From Nitrincola sp. A-D6 (GTDB taxonomy: Bacteria; Pseudomonadota; Gammaproteobacteria; Pseudomonadales; Balneatricaceae), in the NCBI RefSeq assembly GCF_000764495.1, contig NZ_JRLB01000042.1:1-64000 (forward strand): 64,000 bases of DNA, in the 5' to 3' direction. The notes under the pieces were generated by a model. That model made no database searches. It saw only the letters and a program-made list of their open reading frames with translations, and was not told the origin of the DNA. Below, piece after piece: positions 7,232 through 14,749 of the stretch (the first letter of the stretch is position 1; each line of letters opens with the position of its first letter). A program made the translations under genes and the position numbers.

Positions 7232-7656
7232 GATCAATGTTTTGCACATAAATATAGCTGATGCTGGGCACAGCCCAGTGAACTGAGCCGAATTTGCTAT
7301 AAAAGTCGGAGCTTGGCTTCTAGGTACAACCTCATAACCAAGCTGTGGAAAAAAATCGGCTGCCGTAGTTGTTAGAAGGTACAAGGAGTTAATGCCACTT
7401 TCACCTGCCCATGCTTCCGCTTTAGCAACTAATTTCTGGCCACAACCTACCTTGCGATAAGCCTTGCCCACGACCAAGGAGCGTAATAAACCAACATTCT
7501 CGTGTGACTCTATTCCAACAATGCCGATGATGCGACCATCAACGCGCACCCCGAATATTTTAGCTGATCGGAACTACGCAGGTCTGAAACAGGAAGTCCC
7601 TCGCCTACCAGAAGCGCTTCAATTTCATCATTCAATTCGATTGGTTCTATATTCAT
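7199..7656 (-). CDS. GNAT acetyltransferase (cassette; frameshift near 7559)
   Basis: The predicted start is ATG 7656 (MNIEPIELNDEIEALL). The frame breaks near 7559, where one extra A in an AAAA run would continue LKIFGVRVDGRIIG into the downstream open frame. The acetyl-CoA loop LRSLVVGKAYRKVGCGQKL and the C-terminal YLLTTTAADFFPQLGYEVV are typical of GNAT proteins of the amino-acid/ArsN2-like group. The final residues run into attC 11, with the stop at 7199-7201. The substrate is unproven. The break is most likely a sequence error, because it is one base in a homopolymer. Confidence 0.75.
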
Positions 7657-7669
7657 GACTTTTGACCGC

Positions 7670-7749
7670 TAACGCCGCAAGCAAGCGCGGCTTTGTAGTG
7701 TAGGCGAAGCCGCAACGGAAAAGCCGTCGCCTTGACTTGCATTGTTAAG
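7670..7749 (-). repeat. attC site 12
   Basis: Runs from TAACGCCGCAAGC to TTGTTAAGC. Dominant arm type (GCGGCTTTGTAGTGTAGGC / GAAGCCGCAACGG). Confidence 0.85.
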
Positions 7750-8200
7750 CACTGAACCTCACCTGAAATCCTTGCTTGCTAGGGCTAAAACCTGAAGACT
7801 CGTAGAACCTATACGTCGCAGGATCTTTTGAGCCGGTCATAAGCCCAACTTTATAGCAGCCAGCCCGTTGCGCGAAGGCTTGTGCGTACTGCAGGATAGC
7901 TTTGCCCACACCCTGCCCTCGATATGCTTTAGAAACGATGACGTTTTCTATGATGGCGTAGGAGCGACCGGACCAACTCAGATTAGCGCAAATGTTCACA
8001 GTGCAGGTGCCGACCAAACCTTCTACGGCAAAAGCACCTACAACACACCCACCAGACTGGAGTATAGAAGCGAAGACGTTTTGTACTTCATCGTCGGTAG
8101 GTCTCGGTGACTTGGGTCGGTCATATTCGTCATATAGATCCAGCACCTCAACAATCTCTGCAATCTGTACTTGCCGAATCTCCATAGTGGCTCTCTTCAT
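7745..8200 (-). CDS. GNAT-family N-acetyltransferase (cassette)
   Basis: 151 residues from ATG 8200 (a second Met five codons in is an alternative start). The GNAT core is visible: ENVIVSKAYRGQGVGKAIL (about residues 87-105) holds the R-G-x-G-x-G/A acetyl-CoA motif, and GLMTGSKDPATYRFYESSGF is the usual closing strand and helix. It is a different sequence from the other two GNATs in the array, so it was not produced by local duplication. The substrate is unknown. Single-gene cassette between attC sites 12 and 13. Confidence 0.85.
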   Translation of the reverse strand: MKRATMEIRQVQIAEIVEVLDLYDEYDRPKSPRPTDDEVQNVFASILQSGGCVVGAFAVEGLVGTCTVNICANLSWSGRSYAIIENVIVSKAYRGQGVGKAILQYAQAFAQRAGCYKVGLMTGSKDPATYRFYESSGFSPSKQGFQVRFSA

Positions 8201-8203
8201 GCT

Positions 8204-8279
8204 TAACGCCTAAGCACACGGGCGGCCACGTAGTGGGCGTCCCAGCCGCCAACGGCGGCGACGTGCTGCGACTGGTTAT
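8204..8279 (-). repeat. attC site 13
   Basis: Runs from TTAACGCCTAAGC to TGGTTATGG, nearly identical to attC site 6. It belongs to the second gene-less cassette. Confidence 0.85.
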
Positions 8280-8528
8280 GGATGCTGGAGTGGCACGATA
8301 AAACGGTAACTTGCATGGCCAGCCCCTGCCACCCTGATAAAAATACAGATGCCGATATTGGCAGTAACCCTTCTTACTGGCAACCCACAATACGAAGTAC
8401 GTTTTGTGACTTACCTGCTAGCAGCACCGGAACGGAACTACTGAGTATTGATACTTGGTGTTGCGCTAAAAAGGTAGTGAAGGTTGCACATACTTTCCGA
8501 AGCAAACGTTCACGATGCCTTGCAGCCA
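8204..8528 (-). mobile_element. Gene-less integron cassette, copy B
   Basis: The second copy of the 325-bp unit at 4131-4455, with the same length and about 97% identity. The copies start and end exactly at attC core positions, which fits duplication as a circular cassette rather than by unequal crossing over. No convincing coding sequence is seen (see copy A). Confidence 0.75.
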
Positions 8529-8584
8529 TAACGTCCCAAATCAGCCGCGCGGGTTTTGCGTCGGCTGAATTTGGTTGTTATGCG
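8529..8584 (-). repeat. attC site 14
   Basis: Runs from TAACGTCCCAAATC to GGTTGTTATGCG, with ATCAGCCGCGCGGG and GCGTCGGCTGAATTTGG arms. It overlaps the 3' end of the 8541-9395 gene. Confidence 0.75.
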
Positions 8585-9395
8585 AATCTGTGCTGGAACC
8601 CCAAGAAGAAAAATCAAGTAGGGGCGGCAACTTGATCAAGCCAGCTTGAACCATAGCCATAAACACAAGCAGAATGGTTAATGAAACCATTTTTCTTTGT
8701 AGTTTCACAGCCTCCGAGTGCCTGCGTTCCTCCTCTTCGTACCTTTCCAGGGTACTGATAGCTTTTCCTGTCACCACGTACTCATGATTGAGATTGTTCA
8801 GCTCTCCTGACTCAACCAAAGAATCAAGATATAGCTCTAGTTTTTGCTGTTGTTCGTCAGCTGATGGATGAAGTACCCAATTCGTGGAATAGAGCTTCGT
8901 CATTAAATCGATTATTCCAATTCCATTATGTTCGCGATCGAGCTGATCATTCATCATAAACTCAAGCAATTCCATTCTCTTTTTCGTAACCAGCTTTCGC
9001 TTGTTGAAGAAATATTTATGGGTGGCTTCTATATACCGGACAACACTAATTTTTAGGTATTCGAGCCTTGACACGTGGTGGAATGCAAAATCAAATATGC
9101 TGTCATACGTTACAGTTGCAAGACCATAGTAGTGAGTTATTCTTAGCTCGTAATCTCCAATATCCTCCAAGGAAACCGAGTGTTCGTCTGAATACGAACG
9201 ACCATCCCAGCGTAACCCGCTAAGCACATTTGCTTCGTATGCCGTTGCGATGAAGAATGGCTCGCCGTTTGTGTCCAACGATACAACAAAACAATTTACA
9301 CGCGCTCCAGCATCTCCAGAGCGTGGAATTCTCGACTCACATGCTCTCGACAACAGTATAGGAAGCAACCAACGGTAGAAAATATTTCTAATCAA
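8541..9395 (-). CDS. Cassette protein with C-terminal membrane anchor, unknown function
   Basis: An open frame ending inside attC 14. Upstream it extends through attC 15, so the real start must lie below about 9428. No ATG is available there, and TTG 9395 (giving MIRNIFYRWLLP) is a guess. The body is soluble and helical (residues rich in Glu/Arg around LERYEEEERRHSEAVK, probably coiled coil). A hydrophobic segment SLTILLVFMAMVQAGL near the C-terminus looks like a membrane anchor. A short hydrophobic N-terminal stretch may be a second one. I recognise no domain. Confidence 0.55.
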   Translation of the reverse strand: MIRNIFYRWLLPILLSRACESRIPRSGDAGARVNCFVVSLDTNGEPFFIATAYEANVLSGLRWDGRSYSDEHSVSLEDIGDYELRITHYYGLATVTYDSIFDFAFHHVSRLEYLKISVVRYIEATHKYFFNKRKLVTKKRMELLEFMMNDQLDREHNGIGIIDLMTKLYSTNWVLHPSADEQQQKLELYLDSLVESGELNNLNHEYVVTGKAISTLERYEEEERRHSEAVKLQRKMVSLTILLVFMAMVQAGLIKLPPLLDFSSWGSSTDSHNNQIQPTQNPRG

Positions 9396-9428
9396 GCAAA
9401 ATTCCCCACATATCCGAACTACTGCGCA

Positions 9429-9490
9429 TAACGCCTTGCTCTGGGGCAAACCGAAGCGAAGCGTAGGTTTGAAGTATATTGACTTGTTAT
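9429..9490 (-). repeat. attC site 15
   Basis: Runs from TAACGCCTTGCTC to GACTTGTTATGC, with the GGGCAAACCGAAGCG / CGTAGGTTTG pair. It follows the stop of the 9487-10758 gene. Confidence 0.75.
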
Positions 9491-10758
9491 GCATTCGAGT
9501 CATAGTAAATATCGAATACATAAACACGAACCTGAATTAGCCGACTATCATCATCTTTAGACATAAATTCGTAGTGCCATTCACCCTCACTAATATTTTT
9601 CATATGCTTTTTAAATCGAGGATGAGATTTAAGTATTTCAGGCGTTTTCTCTAGTAGTTCAGTGAACTTTTTGTTGTGCTTATTAAATATAATGATAGAG
9701 GCTTTGCAGTCTCGCCAAGTAAGGTACCCGAGCAGTTGGTCTATCGCTTTGCTCAGCTCGGATGCGCCTCTCCATATTTTACACTCAGCGATAAATGCTG
9801 CTCTATTATCGCTTTCAATTTTTATATCTGTTTTTCCTAACTTTCTAAAAGCTTCACCAGTAGCTGCGCCTTTATAATGCCCATTTAAATGAGCAAGAAT
9901 TATATCCCGTAGCTCTTCTTCATCATGAACGGCGTACGTTCTTGGAGTTGCCTCAAAGGTTGCGCCTTCATGTCTTATAACCGAGAGAATGTGCTCATAA
10001 TCATCTACTGTTATTCCAGGCTCAGCTTTATAGCCAGATTGAGGAGGCGGAGGCAACGGTTTCACTAGGTTTTTCTTTATATCTATAGGCTTAAAGCTAG
10101 GTGCCGAGCTATTTCTTTTCATTGGAATATTAAGGAAGTCAGCGAGTCCATCGCGCTTATTCAATCTTTCTCTTCTGGCTTCCACAAGTTTTCTGACATT
10201 TATTTCAAGAGCTTCGTTATGCCCTTTAATCTGAGACAATTGGCCATTTATATAAAAACGAACCCCATCTAGGACATTGTCAAGATGCGCTTTTATTTGT
10301 TGTTGTGGCTCGTCGACAGGTTGTTGTATGACTATATCAAGATATCCAACACCATTCCTGTTAGGAGATCGAATATCTCCATGCGGAATAGTTGACCTCC
10401 ACTGATTCGGCTTTAATTTCCATAACGAAGGATCTCCCGTATATGGAATGGATATAGTTACCTTAATTCCTGGCACCATTATTGGACCGCTGTCACCAAA
10501 TGGATTTCGGTTACGATTATGGCTTACGTCAACCCTCACTTCTTGCTGATCCATTTCAGCTCTATCTTCATGCAGCTCTATAGGTCGAACATACAAATCA
10601 TTAACAATGTGGGCTACTACATCATCAATGGGGGTTGCTAAAAATTGATCCTGACCAATAGCGTCAACTTTGTCTTTGGCTGTTCTTGCATGATGATCTA
10701 GGGTCGCACTAAGGTCACCATCCCAAAATAATGTGTTTTCCCTGCCTCGTCCGTACAT
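9487..10758 (-). CDS. Cassette protein with PD-(D/E)XK-like nuclease domain
   Basis: 423 residues from ATG 10758. The C-terminal third has the order expected of a restriction-endonuclease fold: Glu in GAATGEAFRKLG, Asp in KTDIKIES, then AFIAECKIWRG (E-x-K), followed by a helix with conserved-looking AIDQLLGYLTW and a strand ASIIIFNK. This is the layout of PD-(D/E)XK nucleases. The N-terminal 230 residues match nothing I recognise; a proline-rich linker (PLPPPPQSG) joins the halves. No membrane segment. A lone nuclease-fold protein in an integron cassette suggests phage defence, but no modification partner is adjacent and activity is unproven. Confidence 0.65.
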   Translation of the reverse strand: MYGRGRENTLFWDGDLSATLDHHARTAKDKVDAIGQDQFLATPIDDVVAHIVNDLYVRPIELHEDRAEMDQQEVRVDVSHNRNRNPFGDSGPIMVPGIKVTISIPYTGDPSLWKLKPNQWRSTIPHGDIRSPNRNGVGYLDIVIQQPVDEPQQQIKAHLDNVLDGVRFYINGQLSQIKGHNEALEINVRKLVEARRERLNKRDGLADFLNIPMKRNSSAPSFKPIDIKKNLVKPLPPPPQSGYKAEPGITVDDYEHILSVIRHEGATFEATPRTYAVHDEEELRDIILAHLNGHYKGAATGEAFRKLGKTDIKIESDNRAAFIAECKIWRGASELSKAIDQLLGYLTWRDCKASIIIFNKHNKKFTELLEKTPEILKSHPRFKKHMKNISEGEWHYEFMSKDDDSRLIQVRVYVFDIYYDSNA

Positions 10759-10784
10759 CTACTTTTGAACTCCGTGTTTATGCA

Positions 10785-10858
10785 TAACGCCCAGCTCACG
10801 CGCCGGTTTGTAGCCGCCAAGCAGCGTAAAAGCGGTCGCTGTGCAGCCGATTGTTATA
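10785..10858 (-). repeat. attC site 16
   Basis: Runs from TAACGCCCAGCTC to TTGTTATAC, with CGCGCCGGTTTGTAGCC and AAAAGCGGTCGC arms, a variant of the dominant type. It is the rightmost site I can identify. Confidence 0.8.
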
Positions 10859-10861
10859 CAA

Positions 10862-11077
10862 TCACTCAGTATTATTTTTGAAAAAAGCAGTGACTTTTTT
10901 CAAAACATATATATATATAAAAACCACCAAAACAATATAAGCACAAAGAACGACACCAATAACTAATTTATTGCTCAAGTAGCTTAAAAGAACAAAAATT
11001 CCATAGATAGCAAGGGCCCAATACAATAAACCCAAAATCTCATCAATCAACGTGAATTTTGATATGTAATATGCCAT
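10862..11077 (-). CDS. Two-helix membrane protein, possible immunity partner
   Basis: 71 residues with two predicted transmembrane segments (LLYWALAIYGIFVLLSYL and VLCAYIVLVVFIYIYVL) and a Lys-rich C-terminal tail. The start ATG 11077 lies 39 bases downstream of the stop of the 11117-11815 gene on the same strand, so they are probably co-transcribed within one cassette. A small inner-membrane protein after a larger one with an amphipathic, glycine-rich helix pair is the usual layout of pore-forming effector and immunity genes. That reading is inference. Confidence 0.6.
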   Translation of the reverse strand: MAYYISKFTLIDEILGLLYWALAIYGIFVLLSYLSNKLVIGVVLCAYIVLVVFIYIYVLKKVTAFFKNNTE

Positions 11078-11116
11078 TTTCTCTTCTGCATATCAGATGC
11101 CTCATGTCTCGTGGGA

Positions 11117-11815
11117 TCAGTTTAATTCATATTTTCTGTTGATCGCATCCATGAATTCATCATGATTTCGTTCAGCAGTAGATATAGCCTGAACATATTT
11201 TTCCAAGGGTTTTTCCAGTAGAAAATATAGCAGCTGCAAATCCCCTTTTCTTTGTAGGATGAAGTAGAGTTGCGGACTCTTCATTCGAAGTCTCATGGCT
11301 GCATGTGAAGAGCGCTGCATTAGCCCTTGCATCATAAGCAGACCGATGGGAGTGCCTATACCTGTAGCTGATGCACCTGCCGATACCCCAATACGTTTTG
11401 CAATCTGTTTATATGCTGCACTTGCTGCAATGGCAAAAGCAATTCTAGTAGCTACTGCCTCAGCAAGTTTTTTACCTATCACCATTCTCCCGGCTGTATA
11501 GCTAGCGCCTATACCCGCCTGCTCTGCCAATGTCGCAATCGCGTCTTCAGGAAAATATGAGTAATAGTGCTCAAGAACATAAACAATACTTTTGTAAAGA
11601 GGACTCCTTCGATCACTGGAGCCATACCTGAAAAAGTCCTCGAGCAAAGATACCATTGCCCTATTTTCATAGCCAATGTTAGCTATTCGACTATCGTTAC
11701 CAAGCCCAAGTCCCTCTCCTGTTCGTTGTATGCCAAAAGCAACATCTTGCCCTACAGAGTAAACTCCTTTACCTAGAGCTACGGCAACATCAATTGAACT
11801 ATCCATAAATGACAT
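11117..11815 (-). CDS. Cassette protein with hydrophobic Gly/Ala-rich region, possible pore-forming toxin
   Basis: 232 residues from ATG 11815, with GGGAGAAAG just upstream as ribosome binding site. The N-terminus has a glycine-spaced pattern (VALGKGVYSVGQDVAFG). The centre (about residues 117-170) has a long Ala/Gly-rich hydrophobic stretch (AFAIAASAAYKQI, then GVSAGASATGIGTPIG) resembling glycine-zipper pore-forming effectors. No signal peptide. Followed by a two-TM protein. I do not recognise a named family with certainty. It is the first cassette gene from the right, and no attC or attI could be found upstream of it. Confidence 0.6.
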   Translation of the reverse strand: MSFMDSSIDVAVALGKGVYSVGQDVAFGIQRTGEGLGLGNDSRIANIGYENRAMVSLLEDFFRYGSSDRRSPLYKSIVYVLEHYYSYFPEDAIATLAEQAGIGASYTAGRMVIGKKLAEAVATRIAFAIAASAAYKQIAKRIGVSAGASATGIGTPIGLLMMQGLMQRSSHAAMRLRMKSPQLYFILQRKGDLQLLYFLLEKPLEKYVQAISTAERNHDEFMDAINRKYELN

Positions 11816-12216
11816 GACTTTCTCCCTTTTTGTATCATTTATATCGTGGCTTCAAAGACCACTTCGCTAAGACTACAATCCCAGCCGATTAATTGAACCC
11901 CGGCTAATTCAAAACCCAGGGCTTCTCCATCGTCTCTTGCATCCATGGCATTCATACCCGATAGGCAAACTGATCATGCGGACCACAGTCCAAGAATAGG
12001 CTTTATGGAGGGGGATCATAAACTGGTCGCCAGTTTGATGTGATGTCTATTTTTTTTGCTGCAGGCAGGCTACCGCAGGGCCGGTGCTCCATCACAGCTG
12101 TAGAATATGTCCAGATTGTCTGTAGGAATTAAAACAAGCAAAGTTGAATATTGCAAGACTTGCATGCAGGTGTGAGCTGTGAACTATTAGGGTTTGTGTG
12201 GTGTTTGTTGTGATGA
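11816..12216. other. 400-bp intergenic stretch without gene; no attI or intI
   Basis: Between the last cassette gene and the tRNA-Leu fragment I see no supported open frame, no attC, no attI-like site and no integron integrase. A run of eight T residues lies near 12050 but has no strong hairpin before it. The place where intI would be expected, facing away from the cassettes, is taken by this stretch and then by the integrative element. Confidence 0.6.
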
Positions 12217-12275
12217 TGGTGCCCCGAACCGGACTCGAACCGGTACAGCCTTTCAGCCGAGGGATTTTAAGTCCC
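12217..12275 (-). repeat. att direct repeat, 3' fragment of tRNA-Leu(UAA)
   Basis: These 59 bases are identical to 18719-18777, the 3' two-thirds of the intact tRNA-Leu(UAA) gene. Identity stops just after the anticodon stem, so this copy is not a tRNA gene. It marks the left boundary of the 6.5-kb element. The original tRNA 3' end stayed here and the element brought the replacement. Confidence 0.95.
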
Positions 12276-12390
12276 ACAAATTAAACTTTTGCCATGCTTG
12301 ATTACCCTTGATACAATGCATATAAATCAATGATTAGGGTCATTTATATATACAACTAGCATTGAACGGGATTGATCATTTTTTGGATTT

Positions 12391-12416
12391 TTCTCTTACA
12401 TCTGCCGTTACATACC
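12391..12416. repeat. Left copy of 26-bp terminal repeat (probable integrase arm site)
   Basis: 26 bases beginning TTCTCTTACATCTGCC are repeated identically and in the same orientation at 18639-18664, each 60 to 120 bases inside an att repeat. Position and identity suggest binding of the integrase N-terminal domain, which is inference. Confidence 0.7.
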
Positions 12417-12442
12417 TAGCGATGTAAGAAACGAGGTACAGC

Positions 12443-13758
12443 ATGGCTAAGGTATCGTTTACAGCAAAACGCATCAGAGAGCTCACTTGCCCAGCCGACA
12501 AGCGGCAGGCGTTCTTATGGGATACTACAGCGCCCGGGCTGGGCTTGCGCATCACGCCAACCGGAAAGCCCGCCTATGTATTCCAGAGCGTTTACCAAGG
12601 CAAAACCCTACGCATCACTATTGGCAGCCAGAGGCATGGTCGATCACCGACGCTCAGGGTAAAGCTCGGGAATTACAAAGACTGATTGATGAGGGGATCG
12701 ATCCACGCGAGAAAAAACGGCAGACCCTGGCAAAAGCGGAAGCGGCCAAGGCAAGACAGACCGCCGAAGCCGTCACCGTGGCCGAAGTGTGGAAGGCGTA
12801 TATTGCCGCCCGTTCGCATAAATGGGGAGAACACCACAAGAAAGACCATGCACGGCTGGCGCGCTCACCTGGCACCACCAAGACAGGCAAGCCAACCAAT
12901 GCCGGTCCTTTGCATTTTTTCATGAGCAAGCGCCTAGCCGAGCTTTCCCCCACCATGATTGAGCACTGGGCATACGATGAAGGCAAGACCCGCCCCACAG
13001 CAGCCCGGTTAAGTTGGCGGCTACTCAAGGCGTTCTTGACGTGGTGCAGCAATCAGGACGAATACCAAGCCCTGACGCCTGACAATCCCGCAAGCACCAA
13101 GACAGCACGCGAATCACTGGGCACACCACAGGCCAAGACTGACTCACTAGAAAAGGGCCAGCTACCGGCGTTCTTTACCGCAGTGCAGGGCCTGAATAAT
13201 CCGACCATCGCCGTCTACATTCAGAGCCTGCTACTCACTGGCGCAAGGCCCGGGGAATTGTTGGCGCTCAAATGGGCAGACGTTAATGGCAAATGGCAGA
13301 GCATTACGATACGGGACAAGGACTCAAGCAAAGGCGGCATTGAAGGCACCCGCACCCTACCCCTCACCCCTTACGTTCATCACCTGCTGGCAAGCTTACC
13401 CAAGCGTAGCGAATGGGTCTTTTCCAGTGCTACCAAGCGCCAGCCAATAAACCCACCCCATACCCGCTTAGCCGAAGCTGTGCAGGTAGCTGGACTGGAT
13501 AGTCTGACCCTTCACGGTTTGCGGCGTTCGTTCGGCAGCTTATCAGAATGGCTAGAGCTACCGGCTGGCGTGGTGGCGCAAATCCAAGGTCACAAGCCTA
13601 GCGCAACAGCGGAACGGCATTACCGTGTTCGCCCGCTCGACCTGTTACGAGTTCACCATGAACGCTTTGAGGCGTGGATTCTGAAACAAGCGGGTATCGA
13701 CTTTGAACCACAGCAACAGCCCGGCGCGTTGCGCGTGGTGGCAGGCGGGGAGTCGTGA
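12443..13758 (+). CDS. P4-type tyrosine integrase (frameshift near 12628)
   Basis: Starts at ATG 12443 with the DUF4102 arm-binding domain (FTAKRIRELTCPADKRQAF, then TTAPGLGLRITPTG). At about 12628 the frame must change: one extra C in AGCC would join KTLRITIGS to PEAWSITDAQGKARELQRL, the normal continuation in this family. The catalytic domain follows in the second frame with all expected residues: Arg in LTGARPGELLALKW, His-x-x-Arg in LHGLRRSFG, GH in QGHKPSATAE and Tyr in RHYRVRP. Corrected length is about 438 residues, normal for P4-like integrases. It catalyses site-specific recombination with the tRNA-Leu gene. Next to attL/R and the arm repeat. No slippery sequence is seen, so sequence error or recent inactivation is likelier than programmed shifting. 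Confidence 0.9.
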
Positions 13759-14450
13759 GTATGCGAGCGCCCTATTTCCTAAAGACACCACGGCTTTTTG
13801 ATGACGTTCCCGAATACACACCAAGCGTCAGCAAGGAAGAAGTACAACGCGCCATTAGAAATTATCGCGCCATTGAAAAGGCAGGCGGAAAACCCAGCGA
13901 TAAATTAAAGCGCTTTGCTGATGCGGTATTTGATGCCATTGCAAATAATAAGTTTGATCACAAACCAGAACCGCACCGCAAGGATGCCGCAGACTCTGAG
14001 GATAATATTACTCTTGGGTTGCACGCTTGGTACTTGCGAGAATTCGACCCCCAGATAAAGGAGCTGTCTTGGGGTGCTGAGCGCGATGTTAGTCCCGCGT
14101 ATATAGCCATAGAAGAACGGTTAAAAGGCGAATGGAAAGGTGTGCTCAATGATCATGAATTTATCAAATATTTCGGGACAAGTACCAAGACATTAGGACG
14201 CAAAATAAAAACAGCCTTGGAAGAAGGCTTTTATCATTCAAATGACGAGAATGCCGATTTCGTAAATTTGCAGGTTGCTCGATACCTTTGTCAGTGGGTG
14301 GGAATACCCGACAACGAGCAAAAGGAAACCGCCTGCAATATCGTGAGTGGATTTAAGGAGCGTTCCGGCCTCACCACTGCAATATCCCCCAACGCTATAG
14401 AGAAGCTTTGGCCCGAGCATACGGGCAGCGACTGGTTACCAAGAACGTGA
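13755..14450 (+). CDS. Element protein of unknown function
   Basis: 231 residues if started at GTG 13755, which overlaps the integrase stop by 4 bases (GTGA); ATG 13761 is the alternative. The close coupling suggests co-expression with the integrase. The protein is hydrophilic, with a helical N-terminal part (KEEVQRAIRNYRAIEKAGG) and a possible helix-turn-helix-like KYFGTSTKTLGRKIKTALEEG in the second half. I recognise no family. It may be a regulator or a satellite-specific factor. Confidence 0.65.
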   Translation: MSMRAPYFLKTPRLFDDVPEYTPSVSKEEVQRAIRNYRAIEKAGGKPSDKLKRFADAVFDAIANNKFDHKPEPHRKDAADSEDNITLGLHAWYLREFDPQIKELSWGAERDVSPAYIAIEERLKGEWKGVLNDHEFIKYFGTSTKTLGRKIKTALEEGFYHSNDENADFVNLQVARYLCQWVGIPDNEQKETACNIVSGFKERSGLTTAISPNAIEKLWPEHTGSDWLPRT

Positions 14451-14456
14451 CCTAGC

Positions 14457-14483
14457 GGACAAGTTCGACTTTACGACTTGTCC
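14457..14483. promoter_or_regulatory. Inverted repeat GGACAAGT-N11-ACTTGTCC
   Basis: A perfect 8-bp inverted repeat with an 11-base loop lies between orf231 and the AlpA-like gene. It is not followed by a T run, so it looks more like an operator or a processed hairpin than a terminator. Its place upstream of a putative regulator suggests control of the downstream replication genes. Confidence 0.45.
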
Positions 14484-14545
14484 ATTATCGTCGAATACTG
14501 CGCATTCAATATAGCTCCATTGATTACTCAAGTGGAGCCAAGACC

Positions 14546-14748
14546 ATGTTGCAGAACTATACCCCGCTCGACCAAGAGAGCCGCTCGGCCATCACCACAC
14601 GCGAAGCGGCTTATCACCTAAATCGTCAAATGCAGACGCTCCATATATGGCTTGCAAGGAGAATGGCCCTGTTCGCCCCATTCGTGTTGCTGGCCGATTA
14701 GCCTGGCCGGTTGCTGAGATTAAGCGCGTTCTTGGCATGGGGGCGTGA
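14546..14748 (+). CDS. AlpA/excisionase-like DNA-binding protein (frameshift near 14650)
   Basis: Starts at ATG 14546, with TGGAG 9 bases upstream. ITTREAAYHLNRQMQTLHIW is a MerR-type helix-turn-helix as found in AlpA-like regulators and excisionases. After about 35 residues the frame must shift: one more G in the GG at 14649 gives WACKENGPVRPIRVAGRLAW, the usual wing, ending PVAEIKRVLGMGA and TGA 14746-14748. Corrected length is 67 residues, normal for these proteins. In P4-like elements such proteins regulate the integrase or act as excisionase. Next gene starts 2 bases later. Confidence 0.8.
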
Positions 14749-14749
14749 T

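Noticed and set aside
610-10858. The regularly spaced palindromes as a CRISPR array
   Set aside because: Units are 44-100 bp, differ in sequence, have conserved TAAC/GTTA ends, and are separated by genes of variable length. These are attC sites; no short identical repeats with spacers exist.
12217-12275. A second functional tRNA-Leu(UAA) gene
   Set aside because: Only the 3' 59 bases are present; the 5' acceptor and D arm are missing.
12600-12640. Programmed ribosomal frameshifting in the integrase gene
   Set aside because: No slippery heptamer at the shift and no strong downstream structure. Similar one-base breaks occur in unrelated genes of the window, so a common error is more likely.
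12443-13758. The integrase next to the cassette array as the integron integrase IntI
   Set aside because: It has the DUF4102 arm-binding domain of P4-type integrases and no IntI-specific insertion, and it lies inside an element bounded by tRNA-Leu repeats. It does not belong to the cassette array.
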